Shown here: one piece after another, positions 1-9,023 of the stretch
Numbering within the stretch: the first letter of the stretch is position 1
Layout of the letters: each line of letters starts with the position of its first letter
NCBI RefSeq assembly: GCF_019049255.1
Contig: NZ_JAGMUJ010000072.1
Span: forward strand, 62,001 to 126,000
Direction: 5' to 3'
Length of the DNA: 64,000 nucleotides
Origin: Streptomyces sp. AC558_RSS880
GTDB lineage: Bacteria > Actinomycetota > Actinomycetes > Streptomycetales > Streptomycetaceae
Program-made: the position numbers and the translations under genes
Notes under the pieces: generated by a model
What the model was told of the DNA's origin: nothing
Database searches by the model: none
Seen by the model: only the letters and a program-made list of their open reading frames with translations

Positions 1-1284
1 CAGATGGGCGTCGAGCTGGGCGAGCGTCGACTTCAGGAGTTCCTCGCGTACGGCGTCGTTGTCCCGCTCGAACAGTCGGGCGGGGGTGTGCAGTCCGAAC
101 AGGGTGAGGGTCTGGTAGCCCCGGGCGGCCAGGTCAGGGCCGAGGATCGTGGGGTCGGTGAGCGAGTGGCAGTAGATCTCCGAGGGCGGGACGGCGGGCG
201 GCTCACCGGCGGCGGCCTGGGCGTGGGCGGCGGCCAGTTGTCCGTACCCCTCGGCGATGTGGAAGGTGCCGGCGAACGCCTCACGGGGGTCGACGGAGGT
301 GTCGCGCAGCCGGGGCAGCCGCTTGAGCAGCATGTTCACCTTGAGCTGGGCGCCCTCGGCGGGCGGCGGGGGCGTGTCGCCGGTGAGGGCCGCCAGTTCC
401 CGCGGGGAGGCGTTCACCAGGACGTGCCGCGCGGCGGCGACGCCCTCGCCGTCGGCCGTGCGGTGGACGACCTCGGCGGTGCGGCCGTCGGTGTCGACGC
501 GCACCGCCTCGTGACCGGTGGCGATGACCGCGCCGGCGGCGCGGGCGGCGTCGGCCAGCGCGTCGGTGAGGGCTCCCATGCCGCCGACCGGTACGTCCCA
601 GGCGCCGGTGCCGCCGCCGATGACGTGGTAGAGGAAGCAGCGGTTCTGCTTCAGCGAGGGGTCGTGGGCGTCGGCGAAGGTGCCGATGAGGGCGTCGGTG
701 AGGACGACGCCGCGCACCAGGTCGTCGGCGAAGTGCTCCTCGACGGCGACGCCGAGGGGTTCCTCGAACAGGGTCCGCCAGGCCTCCTCGTCGCCGACCG
801 TGCGGCGCAGCTCCTCGCGGGTGGGCAGCGGCTCGGTGAGGGTCGGGAAGACGCCGCGGGCGACGCGGCCGGTCATGTCGTAGAAGCGCTGCCAGGCCCG
901 GTACTCGCGGTCGGAGCCGGTGAGCCGGGCGAACGCCTCGCGGGTGCGCCGCTCACCGCCGCCGACGAGCAGCCCGGTGGGCCGTCCGTCGCGTTCGACG
1001 GGGGTGTACGAGGAGACGGTGCGGGTGCGCAGCCGGAAGTCGAGCCCCAGTTCCCGGACGATCTTCCGGGGCAACAGGCTGACCAGGTACGAGTACCGGG
1101 ACAGCCGTGCGTCGACGCCGGGGAACGGACGGGTGGACACCGCCGCCCCGCCGGTGTGGTCCAGCCGCTCCAGCACCAGCACGGAGCGTCCGGCCCGGGC
1201 GAGGTAGGCGGCGGCGACGAGGCCGTTGTGGCCTCCGCCGACGATGACGGCGTCGTAGGTCCGGGTTCCCTCGGGTGCGGTCAT
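1..1284 (-). CDS. FAD-dependent oxidoreductase, phytoene-desaturase/PYROXD2-like (3' end cut by window)
   Basis: Flavin-dependent amine or polyene oxidoreductase of the phytoene-desaturase superfamily; its substrate cannot be told from sequence. The reading frame is open from the ATG at 1284 to base 1, giving 428 visible codons. The N-terminus has the dinucleotide-binding signature VGGGHNG at residues 15-21 followed by LERLDHTGG, the classic FAD beta-alpha-beta fold of the family. Family members are usually about 500-550 residues, so roughly the last 100 are outside the window. There is no signal peptide or membrane segment, so it should be cytosolic. It starts 50 bases after the stop of the upstream kinase gene on the same strand and may be co-transcribed with it. 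Confidence 0.85.
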   Translation of the reverse strand, partial: MTAPEGTRTYDAVIVGGGHNGLVAAAYLARAGRSVLVLERLDHTGGAAVSTRPFPGVDARLSRYSYLVSLLPRKIVRELGLDFRLRTRTVSSYTPVERDGRPTGLLVGGGERRTREAFARLTGSDREYRAWQRFYDMTGRVARGVFPTLTEPLPTREELRRTVGDEEAWRTLFEEPLGVAVEEHFADDLVRGVVLTDALIGTFADAHDPSLKQNRCFLYHVIGGGTGAWDVPVGGMGALTDALADAARAAGAVIATGHEAVRVDTDGRTAEVVHRTADGEGVAAARHVLVNASPRELAALTGDTPPPPAEGAQLKVNMLLKRLPRLRDTSVDPREAFAGTFHIAEGYGQLAAAHAQAAAGEPPAVPPSEIYCHSLTDPTILGPDLAARGYQTLTLFGLHTPARLFERDNDAVREELLKSTLAQLDAHL

Positions 1285-1334
1285 GGTCCTTCGTAGCACG
1301 CGCCGGTCCGCACCGGCCAGAGGCGGCCGGGGCC

Positions 1335-3602
1335 TCACGCCCCGCCGGCCGCCCACCGCTGCCGCACCGCCGCCGCCCGGCGGTACAGCTCGGCCGCCTC
1401 CGCGCCGCGGCCCAGCCGTTCCAGGCAGTGGGCCTCGTCGTCGCGGGCGGCGAGGGTGTCGGCGTGGTCCGCCCCGAGGACGCGTTCGCGGGTCCCGGCG
1501 ACCCGCCGGTACTCGGTCAGCGCGTCCGCCCAGCGGCCGAGCCAGCCCAGCCCGACGGCCACCTCGCGGCGGCTGACCAGGGTGTCCGGGTGGTCGGGGC
1601 CGAGGACCCGCTCGCGCAGCGCGCACACCTCACGGGACTCGGCGAGGGCGTCCGCCCAGCGGCCGAGCCGGCCGAGGTTGACGCCGATGCCGTGCCGGGC
1701 GCGCAGGGTCTCGGGGTGGGTGGCTCCCTGGACGCGGGTGCGGTCCTCGACGAGGCCGCGGTAGAGGTCGAGTGCCTGGCCGGTGCGGCCGAGCCGGCCC
1801 AGGCTGATCCCGGTCTCGTAGCGGGCGGCGAGGGTGTCGGCGTGGTCCGGGCCGAGGGCCCTGGCGCGGGCCTCGGCGACCTCGCGGTAGGTCTCCAGGG
1901 CCTCGGCCCAGCGGCCCAGCTGACCGAGGGCGTAGGCGACGTCGTACCGGGTGACGAGGGTGTCGGGGTGCTCGGGTCCGAGCACGCGGGCGCGGGCCGC
2001 GGCCACCTCGCACGCCATGCCGTAGGAGTCCTCCAGGCGGCCGAGCCGGCCGAGGTTGAAGGCGAGGTTGTGACGGCAGCGCAGGGTGTCGGGGTGGTCG
2101 GGCCCGGTGGTCCGCTCGCGGGCGGCGAGCACCGACAGGTAGACCTGGTGGGCGTCGAAGGGGCGGCCCAGCTGGGCCAGGACGTACGCCATCTCCTGGC
2201 GGGCGGCGAGGGTGTCGGGGTGGTCGGCGCCGAGCGCGCGGATACGGGCCTCGGCGACCTGCTTGTAGGCGCGCAGCGCGTCGGCGGCGCGGCCGGTGCG
2301 GCTGAGGGTGAACGCGACCTCGTAGCGGCTGGCGAGGGTGTCGGGGTGGTCGGGGCCGAGGAGGTGCTCGCGCTCGGCGGCGACCGCGCGGTGCACCTCC
2401 CCCGCCTCCGTCCAGCGGCCGAGGCGTCCCAGGCTCAGGCCCGCGTTGTGCCGTCCGGCGAGGGCGGTCAGCGCCTCCGGGGAGGGAACGGGCGGCTCGT
2501 CCGCCGCGGGCTGTGCGCGGGAGCCGGTGGCGGGGCGGGCGATCCACTCGCCGGACAGGCCGGCCGCCGGGTCGGGGGGCGCGGTGCGCAGTCCCGTTCC
2601 GGCCGGCTTGTGTCCGGAGGTCATGCCGCGGGTCCAGGACTGCAGCCGGGCCGCGCGCCCCGCCGGCTCGGGCTCCTCGAAGCGGTACGGACGGACCGCG
2701 GGCGCGTCGAACGAACCCGCCGGGCCCGCGCCGGCCGCCACCACGACCGGCGCGGCCCGCAACGCGCCGATCCGGCGGGCCAGTTCACGGGCGCTGTCCG
2801 GTCGGCCGCCGGGCTCCTTGGCCAGCAGGTCCAGGATGATGCGCTCCAGCCGCTCGGGCAGTTCGGCGCGGTGGCCGCGCGGCGGGCGGGGCGGGGTGTC
2901 GCGGTGGCCGACGAGGATCGCCCAGGCGTCGTCGAGGTCGAACGGCGGTACGCCGGTGGCGATCTCGTACAGCACGCAGCCGAAGGAGTACAGGTCGCTG
3001 CGCCGGTCCACCTCCGAGCCGCTGATCTGCTCCGGCGACATGTAGTGCGGGGTGCCCATCGCGACGCCGGTGCCGGTCAGCCGGGAGGTGAAGCCGATGT
3101 CGTGGCCGAGGCGGGCGATGCCGAAGTCGCAGATCTTCACCGTGCCGTCGTCGAGCCGCACGATGTTGGCGGGCTTGAGGTCCCGGTGCACGACACCCTG
3201 GTCGTGGGTGTAGGCGAGGGCCGCGGCGACCTGCTCGGCGACCTCCACCACCTCGTCGACCGGCAGCGGGTGCTGCTTGTTGTCCTCCAGGAGCTGGCTG
3301 AGGTTGCGGCCCTGGAGCAGCTCCATCACCAGGTAGAGCACGCCCTCGGACTCCCCGAAGTCGTGGACGACGGTGATCCCCCGGTGCTGCAGGGCCGCGG
3401 CCACCCGGGCCTCCCGGCGGAACCGCTCGCGCAGCACCCGGCCGAACGACTGGTCCTGCTGCGGGCCGACGGGTTTGAGGCACTTCACGGCGACCTGCCG
3501 CCCCAGTGACTCGTCCCGTGCCCGCCACACCTCCCCCATGCCGCCGCGTCCGATCCGGTCGATCAGCCGGTACCGGCCATGGATCAGCCTGCTGTCCCCC
3601 AT
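1335..3602 (-). CDS. Serine/threonine protein kinase with C-terminal TPR-type repeats
   Basis: Hanks-type Ser/Thr kinase fused to a protein-interaction solenoid, 755 residues from the ATG at 3602. The kinase domain covers about residues 10-275: glycine loop IGRGGMGEVW, catalytic HRDLKPAN and metal-binding DFG are all intact, so it should be active. A proline/alanine-rich linker follows. From about residue 400 there are eight near-identical 42-residue units carrying the signature LGPDHPDTL, the NB-ARC-associated type of tetratricopeptide repeat. No transmembrane segment is visible, unlike PknB-type receptors, so this is a soluble kinase. The frame extends 37 codons further upstream, but the extension is Arg/Gly-rich and the fold starts just after MGDSRLIHGRYRL. 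An AAGGAG abuts the chosen ATG directly, so the true start remains uncertain. Confidence 0.9.
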   Translation of the reverse strand: MGDSRLIHGRYRLIDRIGRGGMGEVWRARDESLGRQVAVKCLKPVGPQQDQSFGRVLRERFRREARVAAALQHRGITVVHDFGESEGVLYLVMELLQGRNLSQLLEDNKQHPLPVDEVVEVAEQVAAALAYTHDQGVVHRDLKPANIVRLDDGTVKICDFGIARLGHDIGFTSRLTGTGVAMGTPHYMSPEQISGSEVDRRSDLYSFGCVLYEIATGVPPFDLDDAWAILVGHRDTPPRPPRGHRAELPERLERIILDLLAKEPGGRPDSARELARRIGALRAAPVVVAAGAGPAGSFDAPAVRPYRFEEPEPAGRAARLQSWTRGMTSGHKPAGTGLRTAPPDPAAGLSGEWIARPATGSRAQPAADEPPVPSPEALTALAGRHNAGLSLGRLGRWTEAGEVHRAVAAEREHLLGPDHPDTLASRYEVAFTLSRTGRAADALRAYKQVAEARIRALGADHPDTLAARQEMAYVLAQLGRPFDAHQVYLSVLAARERTTGPDHPDTLRCRHNLAFNLGRLGRLEDSYGMACEVAAARARVLGPEHPDTLVTRYDVAYALGQLGRWAEALETYREVAEARARALGPDHADTLAARYETGISLGRLGRTGQALDLYRGLVEDRTRVQGATHPETLRARHGIGVNLGRLGRWADALAESREVCALRERVLGPDHPDTLVSRREVAVGLGWLGRWADALTEYRRVAGTRERVLGADHADTLAARDDEAHCLERLGRGAEAAELYRRAAAVRQRWAAGGA

Positions 3603-3720
3603 CTCCTTCGCCCGCCCCCGTCGCAGTCCGCCCCGCCCTCCCCTGGCTCGTCCAGTATGGCGGCAACTCGCCCGAGTTTGTACGGTGCCGCGACGCCCGG
3701 CCCCCTCGCTCACCGGCCGG

Positions 3721-4092
3721 TCAGTTCAGCGTGGCGAGGAACTCCGTGCAGGCCCGTGCGCAGGCGCGGCACGCCTGTGCCGTCTGTTCCGCACCGGAGC
3801 AGCCGTCGAACACCTGGGCGCTCTCCAGGCACACCTGGCGGCACCACTCCACCTGGACGCGGATGGTCGCCTCGTCCACCTGGTTCTGCTCGGACAGCAC
3901 CCGGCAGGTCGCGTCGCAGACCTCCGCGCACATGATGCCCTTGCGCCGTACGAGTTCCTGGTTCTCGGTGCCGTCCGGGTCCACGAGGCTCGCCCGCGTC
4001 GCACAGGCCCGCGCGCATTCGGTGCATGCCTGGGCGCACGCGAAACGGTCCTCCAGGAACCGGAACAGCTCTTCCTGGGATGTCGTCGTCAC
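3721..4092 (-). CDS. Four-helix-bundle copper-binding protein (DUF326/Csp-like)
   Basis: Small cytosolic Cys-rich protein of 123 residues from a GTG at 4092. Cysteines fall in CxxxC/CxxC helical patterns (CAQACTECARAC near the N-terminus, CAEVCDATC in the middle, CRACARAC at the end). This is the hallmark of the DUF326/copper-storage-protein fold, in which Cys side chains line the core of a four-helix bundle and bind Cu(I). There is no signal peptide, so it matches the cytosolic Csp3-like type rather than the exported type. The longer open frame upstream is antisense noise from the opposite-strand genes. It ends 118 bases downstream of the kinase start and is divergent from the DUF6479-like gene. 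No copper regulator is adjacent. Confidence 0.85.
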   Translation of the reverse strand: MTTTSQEELFRFLEDRFACAQACTECARACATRASLVDPDGTENQELVRRKGIMCAEVCDATCRVLSEQNQVDEATIRVQVEWCRQVCLESAQVFDGCSGAEQTAQACRACARACTEFLATLN

Positions 4093-4234
4093 ACCACGCG
4101 GGTAGCCGCCGCCCCGGCGGTCAAACCCGGTGCCCGCAAGGGTTCCGCGCGATTTCCCGGGTTCCGCGGCGGGCATCCGCGCGGCGCGGTGAGGTGGGCA
4201 GGTTGGTGGACGGGACCAGGGGTACCCGCGAGCC

Positions 4235-4615
4235 ATGATGAACACCGCGTGGATGGAGACGGCCGACCTCGCCGCGGGCCGCGGCGCCCTCGGTGCGGGG
4301 CTCGTGGTGGCGGGTGTGGTGGTCGTGGCGCTGCTGATCGGCATGTTCGTGTTCGGCAGCCGCCGGGTCAGGAACAGCACGGTGCGCCGGCCCGGCCCGG
4401 AGGAGCAGCCCCGGACGCCCGAGGGGGGCCCGGTCCGGGAGACACGGGAGCGGCGGGAGCCGGACGAGGTGCCCAGGAGCGACGAGCGGCTGCTGCCGCA
4501 CGAGCTGAAGGGCCACGGCAACGCCGGCAGCCGCACGAGCGCGTCGCAGGAGCGGCCCCGCTGGAACGAGGACAGCAGCGGGGCGTTCGGCAGCGGCGGA
4601 CCGGGCGGCCACTGA
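4235..4615 (+). CDS. DUF6479-like small membrane protein
   Basis: A 126-residue protein of a family I associate with Streptomyces (DUF6479). A short N-terminal segment is followed by one strong transmembrane helix at about residues 20-42 and then a charged, disordered tail rich in Arg, Glu and Pro, with the family-like block EEQPRTPEGGPVRETRE. It should be anchored in the plasma membrane with the tail in the cytosol. Function is unknown. Two adjacent ATG codons (4235 and 4238) are possible starts. The gene is followed after 65 bases by another small Streptomyces-type gene. Confidence 0.75.
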   Translation: MMNTAWMETADLAAGRGALGAGLVVAGVVVVALLIGMFVFGSRRVRNSTVRRPGPEEQPRTPEGGPVRETRERREPDEVPRSDERLLPHELKGHGNAGSRTSASQERPRWNEDSSGAFGSGGPGGH

Positions 4616-4680
4616 CCGTCCCGCTCCCCCGGCGGCCCGCCGCCGGGGCCCGCAACGTCGTACACAGGGAAGTGAGAGCC

Positions 4681-5031
4681 ATGGCAGATCCCGCCCGCAA
4701 CACCCTGCCGCTGCCCGATTACGACCATCTGCCCATCGGCGGTCTGGAGAGCCGGATCCGCTCGCTGTCCGCGGACGAGGTCGAGGAGCTGCTGGCCTAC
4801 GAGCGGTCGCACGCCGACCGGGTCCCGGCGACCCAGCTGCTGACGGCCCGGCTGGAGCAGCTGAACGCGGGTGCCGAGCCGACGTCGGGCGACCCCGGCG
4901 CGCTGCGCCCCGAACAGGGCGCCGGCCGGGCCGGGTCCCCCGTCTCGCCCGCCACCTCGCCGCAGCCGTCCAGCCCGCCGCCGCACGGCACCCCGGACCA
5001 GCGGGGCAAGCCGAAGGGTGACCGTACGTAG
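4681..5031 (+). CDS. Small conserved Streptomyces protein with LPDYDHLPIG domain (DUF8129-like)
   Basis: A 116-residue soluble protein starting at an ATG preceded by the purine-rich GGGAAGTGAGAG. Residues 1-60 form the conserved part (LPLPDYDHLPIGGL, then SLSADEVEELLAYERSHADR), predicted helical, followed by a Pro/Ser/Gly-rich disordered C-terminus. The same N-terminal motif recurs in streptomycete proteins of unknown function, which I recall as DUF8129; the family name is from memory. No catalytic residues are apparent. Confidence 0.7.
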   Translation: MADPARNTLPLPDYDHLPIGGLESRIRSLSADEVEELLAYERSHADRVPATQLLTARLEQLNAGAEPTSGDPGALRPEQGAGRAGSPVSPATSPQPSSPPPHGTPDQRGKPKGDRT

Positions 5032-5116
5032 GCAGGACCGGCCACCGCCCCGGGGGCGGGTCGTACGTCCGTCGATCGCTGTGACGCGGTCATGGGCGTA
5101 CGGCCCGCCCTTTCGC

Positions 5117-5184
5117 GTGTCCGGGGGCGAGCGTGTCCGGTGTCCGGGGGTGAGGCGTGTTCGAAGTGAGGCGCGCTCGGGGTG
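5117..5184 (+). repeat. Degenerate tandem repeat upstream of the sigma-factor gene
   Basis: GTGTCCGGGGGNGAG occurs at 5117-5131 and 5140-5154, followed by two decayed copies (5157-5170 and about 5172-5184) sharing the trailing GTGAG. The array lies 85-150 bases ahead of the SigE-family sigma gene and could be an array of regulator sites or simple replication slippage. Nothing else stands out in 5032-5268. Confidence 0.4.
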
Positions 5185-5268
5185 AGGCAGATCACAGCAC
5201 TTGGGTGCATCGTTTCGCCGGGCCGTAGGTCTTTGTCTCAGGTGTGAAGGGTTGTTCGGACACGGGCG

Positions 5269-5781
5269 GTGGGGATGGAGCGGTTTCGGGTGGACGGCTT
5301 CGACGAGTTCGTGGCCGCCCGCTGGCCGGCGCTGCTCCATGTCGCGCGGCTGCTCACCGGTGGCGACCGGCAGCGGGCCGAGGACCTCGTCCAGGAGGCC
5401 CTGGTGAAGCTGTGGTTCGTCTGGCCGAGGGTCGCCGAGCAGGCCCCGGAGGCGTACGTGCGCCAGGTGCTGGTACGGATGGCGGCCCGTTCGGCCCGGC
5501 GCCGCTGGTGGGGGGAGCGTCCGGTGGGCGAACTGCCCGACCGGGCCGGGCCGGGCGACGTGTCGTCGGCCGTCGCGGAGCGCTCGCGGCTGGAGGCCGC
5601 GCTGGCACTGCTGCCGCCCCGGCAGCGGGCCGCGGTGGTGCTGCGCTACTGCGAGGACCTGCCCGAGGGCCAGGTGGCACAGGTCCTCGGCTGCCCGGTG
5701 GGCACCGCGCGCTCCCACGCGTCGCGCGGGGTGGCGCGGTTGCGGCAGATCCTGTCCGACTCCGTCAGGCCCGTGGGGTGA
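5269..5781 (+). CDS. SigE-family ECF RNA polymerase sigma factor
   Basis: A 170-residue extracytoplasmic-function sigma factor of the actinobacterial SigE-family group. Region 2 is at about residues 12-75 (LLTGGDRQRAEDLVQEALVK is the core-binding/-10 part) and region 4 at about 105-160 (LPPRQRAAVVLRYCEDLPEG, then a helix-turn-helix with GTARSHASRGVARLR for the -35 element). No C-terminal extension is present. The start may be the GTG at 5269 or the ATG at 5275. The next gene begins 12 bases downstream and encodes a one-pass membrane protein that fits an anti-sigma or accessory role. Confidence 0.9.
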   Translation: MGMERFRVDGFDEFVAARWPALLHVARLLTGGDRQRAEDLVQEALVKLWFVWPRVAEQAPEAYVRQVLVRMAARSARRRWWGERPVGELPDRAGPGDVSSAVAERSRLEAALALLPPRQRAAVVLRYCEDLPEGQVAQVLGCPVGTARSHASRGVARLRQILSDSVRPVG

Positions 5782-5792
5782 GGGGAGAAGCG

Positions 5793-6308
5793 ATGGACGA
5801 CTTCGAGCGTGAGCTGACGCGCATGATGCGCGACACCCGGCAGCCGGCTTCCTTCCGGTCCGAGCACCAGGAGCGGCTGTACGAGGGCATCCGGGTCCGC
5901 CGCCGGTCCCGGATGCTGTGGCGGGCCGGCGGGTCGGCCCTCGCGGTGGCCGGGCTGAGCGTCGGGCTGGCCCTGCTGCCCGGCGCCGACTCCCGGTCCC
6001 TGCCCGCCGACCGCGGGCCGCTGCCGGCGACCGGTCCGACGCCGCCCCCGGTGTCCCCGCCGCCGACGTCCGTCCCGAGCGCGGACCCGAGCTTCTCCCT
6101 GCCGCCGACGAGCACGTCCGCGACCACGGCACCCGGGTACGGCGGCACACCGACCTCTCTCCCGCCGACCACCACGCCGGGCTCGACCGGGCGGGCCACG
6201 ACGGCACCGCCGCCGTCCGCCTCCGCGCCGCCGGCCACCCCGCCGTCCACCACGGCGGCGCGGTCGCCCTCCGCCTCGGCCGACGAGGAGTCGCCCGGCA
6301 GCGGTTAG
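5793..6308 (+). CDS. One-pass membrane protein, probable sigma-factor partner
   Basis: A 171-residue protein starting at an ATG with a good AGGGGAG site at 5781. Residues 1-45 are charged and cytosolic and include FERELTRMMRDTRQP. A single membrane helix lies at about 46-66 (ALAVAGLSVGLALLPG), and the rest is a long Thr/Ser/Pro-rich extracellular tail, probably disordered and possibly glycosylated. Such a layout next to a SigE-family sigma gene is typical of a membrane-bound regulatory partner, but no ZAS (HxxxCxxC) anti-sigma motif is present, so the role is inferred from position only. Confidence 0.65.
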   Translation: MDDFERELTRMMRDTRQPASFRSEHQERLYEGIRVRRRSRMLWRAGGSALAVAGLSVGLALLPGADSRSLPADRGPLPATGPTPPPVSPPPTSVPSADPSFSLPPTSTSATTAPGYGGTPTSLPPTTTPGSTGRATTAPPPSASAPPATPPSTTAARSPSASADEESPGSG

Positions 6309-6438
6309 ACCGCACCGCCGTCCCGCCCGTGGGCGAAAGCCGTCCCGGGCCGTGTCCCCGATCATCACTCGGGCGTATCCGGCATGCCGCCACCAGGGCC
6401 CGTCATGCCGTACGCCGGAAAGAGACCGTGAACCCGTC

Positions 6439-7737
6439 ATGAGAACCGCGAGGCGGCCGGCACCGACCGACCGCCGCTCATCCGCCGCGTCCGCGGCGCA
6501 GGTGGCGCTGCCGCGCCGGGCGCCGCTGCCGGCGCACCATCCGGAACCCGTTCTGGACGTGGTCGTGCCCGTGCACAACGAGGAGAACGACCTGGAGCCC
6601 TGTGTCCGGCGGCTCCACGCGCACCTCGCGGAGACCTTCCCCTACACCTTCCGGATCACCGTCGCCGACAACGCCAGCACGGACCGCACCCCGGCGATCG
6701 CCGAGCGGCTGGCCCGGGAACTGCCGGGGACGGAGTGGATACGGCTGGCCGAGAAGGGCCGCGGCCGGGCCCTGCACACCGCCTGGTCCCGGTCGTCCGC
6801 GCCGGTGCTCGCCTATCTGGACGTGGACCTGTCCACCGATCTCGCGGCCCTGCTGCCGCTGGTGGCCCCGCTGATCTCCGGGCACTCGGACATCGCGATC
6901 GGCACCCGCCTGGCCCGTGGCTCCCGGGTGGTGCGCGGGCCGAAGCGGGAGATCATCTCCCGCTGCTACAACGGGCTGCTGCGCGGCGCCCTCGCCGTGC
7001 GGTTCTCCGACGCCCAGTGCGGTTTCAAGGCGGTGCGGCGGGACGTCGCCGAGCGGCTGCTGCCGCTGGTCGAGGACCGGGAGTGGTTCTTCGACACCGA
7101 GCTGCTGGTGATAGCCGAGCGCGCCGGGCTGCGCATCCACGAGGTGCCGGTGGACTGGGTGGACGACCCCGACAGCCGGGTCGACATCCTGTCCACGGCG
7201 CTGGCGGACCTGCGCGGCATGGCCCGGCTGGGGCGTGTGCTGGCCGGCGGCCGGCTGCCGCTGGCCGCACTGCGCCGCCCCGAAGAACTCGACGAGGCCG
7301 CCGGCCTGCCGCCCGCGCTGGTCCCGCAGCTGATCCGGTTCGCCGCGGTCGGGGTGGCCAGCACCCTGTTCTACCTGCTGCTGTACGGCCTGCTCCGGCC
7401 CGCCGCGGGCGCCCAGGCGGCCAACGCGCTGGCCCTGCTGGCCAGCGCCGTCGCCAACACCGCCGCGAACCGGCGGCTCACCTTCGGGGTGCGGGGCCGG
7501 ACCGGGGTGCTGCGCCACCAGCTCAAGGGGCTGGCGGCGTTCCTGGTCGGCCTCGCCCTCACCAGCGGTTCGCTGGCCGTGCTGCACCGCACGGCGCCCG
7601 GGTCCGGACCCCGGGTGGAGCTGCTGACGCTGATCGCCGCCAACCTCGCCGCGACCCTGCTGCGCTTCCTCCTCCTGCGGGCCTGGGTGTTCCCCGGCCG
7701 ACGCTCCCGCCGTACGACAGGATCCCCGACCTCATGA
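6439..7737 (+). CDS. Glycosyltransferase family 2 fused to a GtrA-like membrane domain
   Basis: A 432-residue bifunctional-looking protein. Residues about 35-270 are a GT-A fold glycosyltransferase of the dolichol-/polyprenyl-phosphate sugar synthase type, with VVVPVHNEENDLEPC, the nucleotide-sugar and metal motif LDVDLSTD, and QCGFKAVRRDVAERLLP. Residues about 295-425 hold four hydrophobic helices of the GtrA/DPMS_2 type, which anchor the enzyme in the membrane and may help flip the lipid-linked sugar. The ATG at 6439 was preferred to an upstream in-frame start because the upstream stretch has no family similarity. Its stop overlaps the start of the mannosyltransferase gene in ATGA, implying translational coupling and a shared pathway in cell-envelope glycan synthesis. 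Confidence 0.88.
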   Translation: MRTARRPAPTDRRSSAASAAQVALPRRAPLPAHHPEPVLDVVVPVHNEENDLEPCVRRLHAHLAETFPYTFRITVADNASTDRTPAIAERLARELPGTEWIRLAEKGRGRALHTAWSRSSAPVLAYLDVDLSTDLAALLPLVAPLISGHSDIAIGTRLARGSRVVRGPKREIISRCYNGLLRGALAVRFSDAQCGFKAVRRDVAERLLPLVEDREWFFDTELLVIAERAGLRIHEVPVDWVDDPDSRVDILSTALADLRGMARLGRVLAGGRLPLAALRRPEELDEAAGLPPALVPQLIRFAAVGVASTLFYLLLYGLLRPAAGAQAANALALLASAVANTAANRRLTFGVRGRTGVLRHQLKGLAAFLVGLALTSGSLAVLHRTAPGSGPRVELLTLIAANLAATLLRFLLLRAWVFPGRRSRRTTGSPTS

Positions 7738-9008
7738 CCATCGCCCCGGCCGACCAGGCCGGCCCGGCCCCGTCCCCCGTGCCCCGTGCCGAGGACGCCC
7801 CGCCGACCGCCCCGGACCCGCGCGAGCGGCTGCGCCGCGCCGCCGCGCACTACGGGCCCGTCCTCGCGGTGTACGGCGCGCTGAAGCTCGTCGGCTTCGC
7901 CGTCTTCATGTATCTGCTGGACTCGGCCGGCGACTTCCGCGAGAAGCATCCGCGCTTCGGCGGCGGCGCCCACACCTGGGACGTCCTGGGCAGCTGGGAC
8001 GGCTGGTGGTACCAGCAGATCGCCCTGCACGGCTACGACCCGGCACTGGAGCCGATACCCGGCGCCACCGGGCTGATCACCCTCGAGGGCAACTCGGCGG
8101 CGTTCTTCCCGCTGTACCCGGCGCTGATGCGGATCGTGTCCGAGGTCACCGGGCTCGGCCCGTACGGCGCCGGCATGACCGTGTCGGTCGTGTTCTCCTT
8201 CGTCGCGGCGCTCGGGATCCACGCCGTCACGGCCCGGCTGGGCGGACGCCGGGCCGGTCTGATCGCCGTGGGGCTGTGGGCCGTGTGGCCCGGTTCCGGC
8301 GCGGAGTGGGCGGTGTACTCCGAGTCCGTGTACACGGCGCTGGCCGCCTGGGCCTGCTACGCGGTGATGACCCGTCGCTGGCTCACCGCCGGGGTGCTGA
8401 CCTTCACCGCGGGGCTCGCCCGGCCCACCGCCGTCACCCTGGTCGCCGCCCTCGCCGTCGCCGGGCTGCTGGCGGTGTGGCGCCGCGAGGAGGGCATCCG
8501 CCGCCCGCTGACCGCGGTGGCGATCGCCCCGCTGGGCGCGGTCGGCTACCTGGGCTGGGTCGGCTACCGGATGGGTGACTGGGGCGGCTACAACAAGCTC
8601 CAGGACGGCGCCTGGGCCCACAAGTTCGACTGGGGCCGGCACAGTCTCGACGTGCTGACCTCCGTACCCGTCGGGCACTTCGACTACCGGTTCGCGATGC
8701 CCGTGGAGGACCTGATCGGGGTCGGGGTGGTGCTGCTGGTGCCGGTGCTGACGGTGCTGCTGGTGCGGCTGCGGCCGCCCGTCGTCCTCGTCGTGTACAC
8801 GGTGCTGTCGTACCTGATGGTGATGGCGACCCAGCAGTACTTCGGCAACGTCTCCCGCTATCTGCTCCCCCTGTTCCCGTTGTTCGTCCCGCTCGCCCTG
8901 GCCATGCGCCGGCTGAGGTGGCCCTCGCTGGCCACGGTGCTGGGCACGGCGGCCCTGGCCTCCGGCTCGTACGCGGGGTACGTCCTGTTCGAACTGGGCG
9001 TGCCGTAG
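7734..9008 (+). CDS. PIG-V-like polytopic mannosyltransferase
   Basis: A 424-residue integral membrane glycosyltransferase resembling the PIG-V/GT-C group, which transfers a sugar from a polyprenyl-phosphate donor. About eight to ten hydrophobic helices are visible. The first extracytoplasmic loop carries WDVLGSWDGWWYQQIALHG with the acidic/aromatic pattern expected at a GT-C active site, followed by FFPLYPALMR. The start ATG overlaps the preceding TGA. With the coupled GT2-GtrA upstream making the lipid-linked donor, the pair probably mannosylates an exported protein or envelope glycan; the acceptor is unknown. Confidence 0.85.
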   Translation: MTIAPADQAGPAPSPVPRAEDAPPTAPDPRERLRRAAAHYGPVLAVYGALKLVGFAVFMYLLDSAGDFREKHPRFGGGAHTWDVLGSWDGWWYQQIALHGYDPALEPIPGATGLITLEGNSAAFFPLYPALMRIVSEVTGLGPYGAGMTVSVVFSFVAALGIHAVTARLGGRRAGLIAVGLWAVWPGSGAEWAVYSESVYTALAAWACYAVMTRRWLTAGVLTFTAGLARPTAVTLVAALAVAGLLAVWRREEGIRRPLTAVAIAPLGAVGYLGWVGYRMGDWGGYNKLQDGAWAHKFDWGRHSLDVLTSVPVGHFDYRFAMPVEDLIGVGVVLLVPVLTVLLVRLRPPVVLVVYTVLSYLMVMATQQYFGNVSRYLLPLFPLFVPLALAMRRLRWPSLATVLGTAALASGSYAGYVLFELGVP

Positions 9009-9023
9009 TCCTACGGTGGAGGC

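Noticed and set aside
4..1296. Plus-strand frame of 430 codons over the first gene
   Set aside because: Gly/Val-rich antisense of the FAD oxidoreductase; no domain.
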